A stretch of 7,398 nt of DNA from an uncultured Bacilli bacterium (GTDB lineage: Bacteria; Bacillota_I; Bacilli_A; RF39; UBA660): NCBI GenBank assembly GCA_934101745.1, contig CAKOSD010000049.1:1-7398 (forward strand). Reading direction: 5' to 3'. This document shows, piece by piece, positions 1 to 5,431 of the stretch. Numbering within the stretch: position 1 is the first letter of the stretch; each line of letters opens with the position of its first letter. A model generated the notes under the pieces. That model searched no databases and was not told the DNA's origin. It saw nothing but the letters and a program-made list of their open reading frames with translations. A program made the translations under genes and the position numbers.

Positions 1-941
1 TGAGCCTTACCCCAGACATATTCCCACTTCTTTTGGGCTTCTATACTATTTTTCAAAGCCCTACTTACTAGTTCAAATCTTTTAACCTCATCATCTAAAT
101 ATTTAATTTCTTTAATCATCTTTTTTAACATACTATAACAAGCCTTGGGACTATACCCCTTTTGCATTAATAAATCATAAAATTCTTTAGGATCACACAA
201 ATGTAAGACCTTACCCCCATCCATATAATATTTAATCTCGTTATTTTCTGTAAAAACGGGCGTATTGTTTAAAACTAGTTCTTTTTTCTCATTATTTTTT
301 TTAGTATATAAAAGATAACTACTAGGTAAGTCTTCTAAACTATTTTTCATATATAAAATTTGGTTTTCTATTCTTTTGGCATTATTATTATTACCAGTTA
401 AATACCGAATTACCAGATAACCATTTTGTAAATATTTTTGATACAAATCTAAAAATACTTTCGTATTACTTTCTTTAATTTTATCATCATCCCCCTTTAT
501 TTGATATCCTTCTATTAAAGAGGCCATGCCTTCTTCTAAAGAACCATTAAAACCCTTATTATTAAACTTAGCATTGCTTTTAATAACATCTAAAATTATC
601 ATGGCGGCAAAATCATTCTCAGTTTTTAAAGAGGCTACAATAACATCAAATAAAGGAATATATTCTTTAATTACCCCTTCATTATAAGAATTAATTAACT
701 TATCTATTGTTAATTCTAACTTCGTAATAATATTTAAAATTAGGTTACATAAGTCAAATTTACACTTAATTTCTTCTTCTTCCTCTTTATTTTTTAAAGC
801 CTCATCACTTATTAAAAATTGAGTACTAATTTTTTCTTTTTCTTTATTAGTATTATTTTTTATAGCACTTAAATTTATTTTAGTATCTTTTAATACATCA
901 ATAAAACTTCTTATCGTACTTTTAGGTATTTTATATTCCAT
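1..941 (-). CDS. Unrecognised protein, 3' end outside window
   Basis: I do not recognise this protein. An uninterrupted frame of 313 codons runs from the ATG at 941 down to position 1 and stays open at the edge, so the C-terminus is missing. The visible part begins MEYKIPKSTIRSF and has no signal peptide, lipobox or membrane segment, so it is probably cytoplasmic. It is rich in Lys, Glu, Asn, Ile and Leu. A Glu run lies near residues 53-57, four Asn at 184-187, and several stretches look helical (about 62-84, 98-121, 254-305). Cysteines are few and show no metal-site spacing. The start was chosen because it is the first ATG after a good promoter (1030-1057) and the frame has no upstream extension of merit. 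Its Shine-Dalgarno is weak (AAAG about 13 nt upstream). It is divergently transcribed from the foldase gene. I am confident it is a gene, because about 940 nt stay open in this AT-rich DNA with normal codon use; I have no function to offer. Confidence 0.85.
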   Translation of the reverse strand, partial: MEYKIPKSTIRSFIDVLKDTKINLSAIKNNTNKEKEKISTQFLISDEALKNKEEEEEIKCKFDLCNLILNIITKLELTIDKLINSYNEGVIKEYIPLFDVIVASLKTENDFAAMIILDVIKSNAKFNNKGFNGSLEEGMASLIEGYQIKGDDDKIKESNTKVFLDLYQKYLQNGYLVIRYLTGNNNNAKRIENQILYMKNSLEDLPSSYLLYTKKNNEKKELVLNNTPVFTENNEIKYYMDGGKVLHLCDPKEFYDLLMQKGYSPKACYSMLKKMIKEIKYLDDEVKRFELVSRALKNSIEAQKKWEYVWGKA

Positions 942-1029
942 TATTATTCACTTTCTTTATTTAATCATCTTAATTTCCTAATAACATTTTTCTAAAACCA
1001 CTAGTAGTAAACATTAATTAGGGATTTTT

Positions 1030-1057
1030 ATTCTATCATTTCTACCTTAATTGTCAA
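1030..1057 (-). promoter_or_regulatory. Promoter of the left-edge partial gene
   Basis: Read on the minus strand, a perfect -35 TTGACA (1052-1057) is followed 16 nt later by TAGAAT (1030-1035), five of six matches to the -10 consensus. TGA directly before it gives an extended -10. Transcription would start near 1023, leaving a leader of about 80 nt before the ATG at 941. No riboswitch-like fold was recognised in that leader. The match to sigma-A consensus is seen in sequence; activity is inferred. Confidence 0.75.
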
Positions 1058-1095
1058 CCTAATTTAGAAAAAAGTAAGCCTAGATTCTGACAATT
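1049..1095. repeat. Inverted repeat in divergent intergenic region
   Basis: AATTGTCA at 1049-1056 is mirrored by TGACAATT at 1088-1095, with 31 nt between the arms. The left arm covers most of the -35 box of the minus-strand promoter. Such placement would suit a repressor or activator site for the left-edge gene, but 8-bp AT-rich arms can also occur by chance here. Confidence 0.3.
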
Positions 1096-1189
1096 GTTTT
1101 CAAAATGTAAAAAGTGCTTCCAAAAGTCCGAAATATAAGCAAAAGTTAGCCAAAATAAAGAAAACTTATAGTAACACTCCTTGCAAATA

Positions 1190-1198
1190 TGCTATAAT
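1190..1198 (+). promoter_or_regulatory. Extended -10 promoter of the foldase gene
   Basis: TGCTATAAT combines a perfect -10 hexamer (1193-1198) with the TGn extension. No good -35 lies 16-18 nt upstream, consistent with an extended -10 promoter. The start would fall near 1204-1206, giving a leader of only about 14 nt, nearly all of it ribosome binding site. Confidence 0.7.
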
Positions 1199-1203
1199 GC
1201 ATA

Positions 1204-1210
1204 AGAGGAG
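1204..1210 (+). promoter_or_regulatory. Ribosome binding site of the foldase gene
   Basis: AGAGGAG lies 8 nt before the ATG at 1219. It is a strong Shine-Dalgarno and fixes the start just upstream of the lipoprotein signal peptide. Confidence 0.8.
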
Positions 1211-1218
1211 AGATTAAA

Positions 1219-2268
1219 ATGAATAAGAAAATACAAAAAGTAGTTGCTCTTAGTATTGCCAGTATGACATTACTTAGTGGCTGTGGGGCTAAAACAATAC
1301 CAACTTTAAGTGATGGAAGTCAGGCTATTGTTACCTTCAAAGATGATGTTAAAATTAGTATTAACGACTTTTATAACAAAATGAAAGATCGTTACGGTAC
1401 TGAGGTTATCCTTAATATGATTGATAAGATGATCCTAGAAAAGAAGTATGCCGATACTATAGAAGATGCCAAAAAGAATGCTGATTCGGTTATGAGTCAA
1501 TTAGAGGCTAGTTATGGTGATAAATTACTTAGCGCTATCCAAACTTATACGGGATATCAAACTCTTGATGAATATAAGGATTATGTATACTTAAGTTACT
1601 TACAAAATAAAGCCGCTGAAGATTATGCCAAAGAAAATATTAGTGAAAAAGAAATCAAAAAATATTATAATGATGAAATTAAACCTGATATTAAAGTTTC
1701 GCATATTTTAATTAGTGTAAACTACGCTTCTGATGCTTCTGATGATGATAAGACTAAGGCTAAAAACGAGGCTAAGGCTAAGGCTCAAGAGGCTCTAGAT
1801 AAACTAAAGGCTGCTGATAAGAGTAAGATTGCCGAAACATTTAGCGAACTAGCCAAAGAATATTCTAATGATGATTCTTCTAAAAACGATGGTGGTAACT
1901 TAGGATTTATTAATACTGATACTCTAGGTTCTAACTATGATAAGCTTGTTACGGAGGCTTATAAATTAAAAGATGGCGAATACTCATCTAATATTGTTGA
2001 AACGGAATTAGGATATCACTTAGTATATCGTACAGAAACTAAAGAAAAAGCCAAATTAGACGATGTTAAAGATAAAATTATTGACGCTTTAGTAAGTGAT
2101 TATTTAAAAGAAAATCAAGAGGCTTATATTAAGTCAATGCAGGCTGTTCGTAAAGAATATGGTATGGATATTGTTGATGATGATTTAAACACAAATTATA
2201 CTAATTATATTCAAAATTCTTTATTAAAAATTCAAGAAAACAAGAAGAATAATTCATCTAGTAACTAG
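1219..2268 (+). CDS. prsA: PrsA-like parvulin-type peptidyl-prolyl isomerase lipoprotein
   Basis: This is a membrane-anchored extracytoplasmic foldase that would help newly exported proteins fold by catalysing cis-trans isomerisation at proline. The N-terminus is a lipoprotein signal: basic MNKKIQK, a hydrophobic core, then lipobox LLSGC with the lipidated Cys at residue 22. An N-terminal SurA/PrsA-like helical region covers about 35-150. The parvulin domain spans about 158-272, with VSHILI (His162), the LAKEYSND segment, GGNLGF near 225-230 and ELGYHLVY with His267, the two family histidines. A Lys/Ala/Asp-rich helix at about 170-205 makes the first loop of the domain longer than in a minimal parvulin. 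A polar helical tail ends in an Asn/Ser stretch. At 349 residues it is slightly longer than typical PrsA. It is a single gene with its own promoter and a terminator 6 nt after the stop. Family assignment is confident; the symbol rests on architecture rather than on a comparison search. Confidence 0.93.
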   Translation: MNKKIQKVVALSIASMTLLSGCGAKTIPTLSDGSQAIVTFKDDVKISINDFYNKMKDRYGTEVILNMIDKMILEKKYADTIEDAKKNADSVMSQLEASYGDKLLSAIQTYTGYQTLDEYKDYVYLSYLQNKAAEDYAKENISEKEIKKYYNDEIKPDIKVSHILISVNYASDASDDDKTKAKNEAKAKAQEALDKLKAADKSKIAETFSELAKEYSNDDSSKNDGGNLGFINTDTLGSNYDKLVTEAYKLKDGEYSSNIVETELGYHLVYRTETKEKAKLDDVKDKIIDALVSDYLKENQEAYIKSMQAVRKEYGMDIVDDDLNTNYTNYIQNSLLKIQENKKNNSSSN

Positions 2269-2273
2269 TTTAA

Positions 2274-2308
2274 AAAAAATATCAAGAAAACAAAACTTGA
2301 TATTTTTT
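2274..2308. terminator. Bidirectional intrinsic terminator between convergent genes
   Basis: A 13-bp perfect stem (arms 2274-2286 and 2296-2308) encloses a 9-nt A-rich loop. The core is ATATCAAG / CTTGATAT, flanked by a run of A on the left and of T on the right. Read in either direction the stem therefore ends in a U-tract. It sits between the stop of the foldase gene (2268) and the stop of the pseudouridine synthase gene (2314) and can serve both. Confidence 0.88.
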
Positions 2309-2313
2309 ATTTA

Positions 2314-2961
2314 TTACTTATTATAATCTTTAAAACCTAAATAAAATACTTTAGGAGCCTTACAAACAAACTCCATCTCTTTATTAGTTACTGGATGTTT
2401 AATTACTAATCTATTAGCATGAAGTCCCAAACGACTTAAAGAATTTATTTTAGCCTCATACTTTTTATCCCCAACAATCGGATTACCAATATAAGAAAGA
2501 CTAGCCCTAATCTGATTTTTTCTTCCCGTTTTAATTCTTACCTCTATTAAACTTTGCGTCTTATTAGTATCTAATACTTCATACTCCGTAACACTAGATA
2601 ACCCTTTATCACTAACATAAACCCGGTGATTTTTATCTTCTTGTAAATAAAATCTTAGAGTATCTTTAAGTTTTGGTAATCTTCCTTCTACCACAGCAAT
2701 ATATTCTCTTGTATAACGAAGCCAGTTATTTTGTAACATCTCTTTTAACTTAGGATTTTTAGCAAATAAAACAAGTCCTGATGTATCTTTATCTAATCTA
2801 TGCACTACAAATACTTTTTGATTTTTCTTATGCAAATACTCTCTTACTTCATGATACAAAGTCCGCATTTCTTTTTTATCGGTGGCTACCGTAAGTAACT
2901 TTGCTGGTTTATTTACAACTAATATTTCTTTATCTTCATATATAATATTTAACTTTTTCAT
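2314..2961 (-). CDS. RluA-family RNA pseudouridine synthase
   Basis: This enzyme isomerises specific uridines in rRNA or tRNA to pseudouridine in the cytoplasm. The hallmark HRLDKDTSGLVLFAK lies at residues 54-68, with Asp57 the expected catalytic aspartate. The family's later motifs follow: TGRKNQIR at 145-152, GNPIVGDKKY at 159-168 and GLHANRL at 179-185. At 215 residues the protein is only the catalytic domain. There is no N-terminal S4 RNA-binding domain, a size close to E. coli RluA rather than RluC or RluD. The third motif has Asn where many relatives have His (HQIR). Its ATG directly follows the TAA of dusB with no gap. Its Shine-Dalgarno AGGAG (2973-2977) lies inside the end of dusB, 11 nt before the start, so the two genes are probably translationally coupled. 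Which RNA position it modifies cannot be read from the sequence, so no symbol is given. Confidence 0.93.
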   Translation of the reverse strand: MKKLNIIYEDKEILVVNKPAKLLTVATDKKEMRTLYHEVREYLHKKNQKVFVVHRLDKDTSGLVLFAKNPKLKEMLQNNWLRYTREYIAVVEGRLPKLKDTLRFYLQEDKNHRVYVSDKGLSSVTEYEVLDTNKTQSLIEVRIKTGRKNQIRASLSYIGNPIVGDKKYEAKINSLSRLGLHANRLVIKHPVTNKEMEFVCKAPKVFYLGFKDYNK

Positions 2962-3951
2962 TTAATCTAATTCTCCTAAATCTTTAAGATAAGACTCGTA
3001 TTCATCTAAAGCTGCAAATATCTCACTAGCACTCTTACAACTACAAATCTTATTTTTCATTTCTTTACTCTTCGGCATTCCTTTTAAATAATATAGAATA
3101 TGACTTCTAATCTCTAGGGAAGCACTTATTTCATTAGTATCTTCGCATAGTAACTTATAATGATAACGCATCATTTCGATTTTTTCTTTATTTGTTACTT
3201 TTTCGGGTTCTAAACCTTTTTCTAAGTAATTAACACAATCTCTTATTAACCAAGGGTTACCTAGTAAGCCCCTACCAATCATGACGGCGTCACAACCAGT
3301 TTCTTCTAACATTTTCTTAGCAAGATAACAATCAGTTACATCGCCATTACCAATAACTGGAATAGATACAGCCTCTTTAACTTTTTTTATTATGCTCCAA
3401 TCGGCCTTGCCCGAATAACCTTGGGCTCTAGTTCTAGCATGAATAGCAATCGCCTTGGCTCCAGCTTCTTCACAGACTTTAGCTACTTCCACAGCATTAA
3501 TATGTTCGCTATCCCAACCCGCTCTAATTTTAACGGTTACAGGGACTTTAACTGCCTTGACTACACTAGATACTATTTTTCTAATCTTTTCTGGATCTTT
3601 TAAAAGAGCACTACCGGCTTGATTTTTAATAGCCACTTTAGGAACCGGACACCCCATGTTAATGTCAATAATATCGGGATGTTGAATTTTTTCTACTAAC
3701 TTAGCCGCTTCTACAAATGATTCTTCATCACTGCCAAATATTTGTTGACTAATAGGTCTTTCTAACTCATCCATTTTAAGTAAATCTAAGGTTTTCTTAC
3801 TTTGATAACACAAAGCCTTATCACTAACCATTTCGGCATAAATTAAACCTGCTCCCATCTTCTTTAGAATTTTGCGATAAGAAGTATTCGTAACTCCCGC
3901 CATTGGCGCCACTACAACCTTATTCTTAATATAAACATTTCCTATATTCAT
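2962..3951 (-). CDS. dusB: tRNA-dihydrouridine synthase, DusB type
   Basis: This FMN-dependent enzyme reduces uridines in the tRNA D-loop to dihydrouridine using NAD(P)H. With the start at 3951 (329 residues), the N-terminus is MNIGNVYIKNKVVVAPMAGV, as is usual for the family. Key features are APMAGVTN at 15-22, the catalytic Cys101 in INMGCPVPK, KIRAGW (Lys141), HARTRAQGYSG (His171), the flavin-phosphate motifs GNGDV (201-205) and GRGLLGNPW (227-235), and a helical C-terminal domain from about 250. A longer frame adds 13 residues from an ATG at 3990. I reject that start because the -10 box ends at 3993, so transcripts should begin at or just after that ATG. GGGTGA (3956-3961) is also well placed for the ATG at 3951. 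It is the first gene of a two-gene operon with the rluA-family gene. The DusB assignment within the Dus family is by overall similarity and is likely but not certain. Confidence 0.94.
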   Translation of the reverse strand: MNIGNVYIKNKVVVAPMAGVTNTSYRKILKKMGAGLIYAEMVSDKALCYQSKKTLDLLKMDELERPISQQIFGSDEESFVEAAKLVEKIQHPDIIDINMGCPVPKVAIKNQAGSALLKDPEKIRKIVSSVVKAVKVPVTVKIRAGWDSEHINAVEVAKVCEEAGAKAIAIHARTRAQGYSGKADWSIIKKVKEAVSIPVIGNGDVTDCYLAKKMLEETGCDAVMIGRGLLGNPWLIRDCVNYLEKGLEPEKVTNKEKIEMMRYHYKLLCEDTNEISASLEIRSHILYYLKGMPKSKEMKNKICSCKSASEIFAALDEYESYLKDLGELD

Positions 3952-3955
3952 TTTT

Positions 3956-3961
3956 TCACCC
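3956..3961 (-). promoter_or_regulatory. Ribosome binding site deciding the dusB start
   Basis: Read on the minus strand, GGGTGA ends 4 nt before the ATG at 3951. GGTGA is the 3' part of the full AGGAGGTGA complement to 16S rRNA, so this spacing is near ideal. The alternative ATG at 3990 has no comparable site. Confidence 0.7.
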
Positions 3962-3992
3962 AATTTCTTTAACGACTTAAATAAGTACATTC

Positions 3993-4021
3993 ATTATAGC
4001 ACACCAATACCTAACTACCAA
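3993..4021 (-). promoter_or_regulatory. Promoter of the dusB-rluA-family operon
   Basis: On the minus strand TTGGTA (4016-4021) is followed after exactly 17 nt by TATAAT (3993-3998). TGC before the hexamer gives an extended -10 (TGCTATAATG), identical over ten bases to the foldase promoter. Transcription would begin near 3985-3987, leaving a leader of about 35 nt to the ATG at 3951. Confidence 0.8.
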
Positions 4022-4059
4022 GTAAATTTAATTACTAACCCTTAGTTTATTATAATTTT

Positions 4060-4088
4060 AAAAACTACCAGCCTATACTAGTAGTTTT
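4060..4088 (-). terminator. Candidate terminator after the membrane-anchored protein gene
   Basis: An 8-bp stem, AAAACTAC paired with GTAGTTTT (arms 4061-4068 and 4081-4088), encloses a 12-nt loop. Read on the minus strand it begins 4 nt after the stop codon and ends in TTTTT followed by AT-rich DNA. The stem has only two G-C pairs beside AT pairs, so it is weaker than the 2274-2308 terminator. Its position directly after the stop supports the call. Confidence 0.55.
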
Positions 4089-4092
4089 CTTA

Positions 4093-5400
4093 TTAATAAG
4101 ATAATTCTTGGAGAATATTAGATAAATTCTTTATTAAATTAGAATTACTTATTACTTCAATAGCCTCATTTATCTTCGCCATATCAATTTCATCTATACT
4201 TTTAATACTTAATGCCTTATCAAAATTATAATCACTCATAGTAATATTTTTTTCTATCTCATAGTTAATATCATAAGTTGTATCTTTATATTTTAAAGTA
4301 AGTAATCCCTTTGTTATATCGCCATCTTTATTTGCCTTATTAGTTATAATAATAGGATAAGTTTTACCCTCATGATATAATTTCATATCTAATAAAAAGT
4401 TATCTTTATTATTAATATTAATATCATAAATTAATTCTCCTAAATTATAAACCTTAATAAGACTTTCTTGATTAGTTTTATCAATACTCAATTTAAGTTC
4501 TAAATCAATAATATCTCCACCAACATTAATATTTATTTTATCACCATCTGGTCTAACACTTAAATTTAAAAATTCTCCCCAATCAATATCTACTATTTTT
4601 ATTGTCCCATTTTGTTCATATACACTAAAAGTACCTTCATCATTGATATTATTATATATTTCTTTAAAATTATCCGCTGTTATATTATATCTTTTAAAGT
4701 AATTTCCAAAAAAACTAAATAATTTATCTTTTAAGATAGTATTTTTATCAATATTATTTATTAAGACTTTAATAGAATCTTTATTTAATTTATAAGTATG
4801 TTTTTTTAATTTTACTTTATTATCATTAATAGTTACACTTTCTTTAGAAGTACTTACATATCTCCCTTTAAATGATTTATTAATCGTACTATTTAACATA
4901 TTAACTAAATCTTTTAAATTACTAGTATTAAAAGTTAAACTTGAAGTTAATGTTTTAATATAATCATTTAAACTAGCATCACAATTAACCCCACAATTAG
5001 AATCTAAATCTAAATTTAATTGATAAATATTATCTAAAAGAGTATTTGATTTTAAGTAAATATTATTATCATGATATAAATTAATATCATATAAAGAATT
5101 ATAATTTATATCTAAGCCTAATTTATTATTTTTATTATCCGCTTCTAACTTTAAAGATATTTTATCATTTAAATCATCTTCTTCATTAAAAGTAAAATTA
5201 AATCTAGTCGGACTATCAATATTTAAAAAGTCAATATTTTTATTATCTAAGCCTTCAATTAAACTATTACTTAAAGTATTAACAGTTGCTTTAAATACTT
5301 TGGTTTTATTAATATTATGTATTAGCAACGCTATTATCAGTCCTACTAATAGGATGATAATAGCAATTGTAATATCTTTCTTAATTGTTTTATTTTTCAT
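4093..5400 (-). CDS. Unrecognised single-span membrane-anchored protein with large extracytoplasmic domain
   Basis: I do not recognise the family. The product is 435 residues from the ATG at 5400. A basic start (MKNKTIKKD) precedes one hydrophobic helix at about 10-28 (ITIAIIILLVGLIIALLI). The rest is expected outside the cell. It is dominated by Asn, Asp, Ile, Leu and Lys, with many alternating strand-like stretches such as NKLGLDINYNSLYDINLYH, suggesting a mostly beta fold. The only two cysteines are five residues apart, in NCGVNC (136 and 140), and could form a local disulfide. There is no lipobox and no sortase signal. The frame could extend four codons to an ATG at 5412, but GGAGG (5404-5408) falls between the two ATGs, favouring 5400 despite short spacing. 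It follows the repeat-protein gene by 31 nt on the same strand with no evident promoter between, so co-transcription is likely. The DNA is strikingly AT-rich: 11 G/C in 60 bases at 5101-5160. Confidence 0.88.
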   Translation of the reverse strand: MKNKTIKKDITIAIIILLVGLIIALLIHNINKTKVFKATVNTLSNSLIEGLDNKNIDFLNIDSPTRFNFTFNEEDDLNDKISLKLEADNKNNKLGLDINYNSLYDINLYHDNNIYLKSNTLLDNIYQLNLDLDSNCGVNCDASLNDYIKTLTSSLTFNTSNLKDLVNMLNSTINKSFKGRYVSTSKESVTINDNKVKLKKHTYKLNKDSIKVLINNIDKNTILKDKLFSFFGNYFKRYNITADNFKEIYNNINDEGTFSVYEQNGTIKIVDIDWGEFLNLSVRPDGDKININVGGDIIDLELKLSIDKTNQESLIKVYNLGELIYDININNKDNFLLDMKLYHEGKTYPIIITNKANKDGDITKGLLTLKYKDTTYDINYEIEKNITMSDYNFDKALSIKSIDEIDMAKINEAIEVISNSNLIKNLSNILQELSY

Positions 5401-5403
5401 ATT

Positions 5404-5408
5404 CCTCC
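5404..5408 (-). promoter_or_regulatory. Ribosome binding site deciding the start of the membrane-anchored protein
   Basis: Read on the minus strand, GGAGG lies downstream of the ATG at 5412 and 3 nt upstream of the ATG at 5400. No Shine-Dalgarno precedes 5412. The 3-nt spacing is shorter than usual, so the choice is likely rather than certain. Confidence 0.55.
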
Positions 5409-5431
5409 ACATATTATTCTGTTATATTTTT

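Noticed and set aside
970..1014. Possible 14-codon leader peptide on the minus strand upstream of the left-edge gene
   Set aside because: There is an ATG and a stop but no Shine-Dalgarno, and short frames like this are expected by chance in AT-rich leaders.
3421..3603. Plus-strand open frame of 60 codons inside dusB
   Set aside because: It lies wholly antisense to a well-supported enzyme gene, has no ribosome binding site and encodes an uncharacteristic Phe/Ser/Asn-rich sequence.
3952..3990. N-terminal 13-residue extension of DusB
   Set aside because: The promoter -10 ends 2 nt from its ATG, and the internal ATG at 3951 has the better ribosome binding site and family-typical start.
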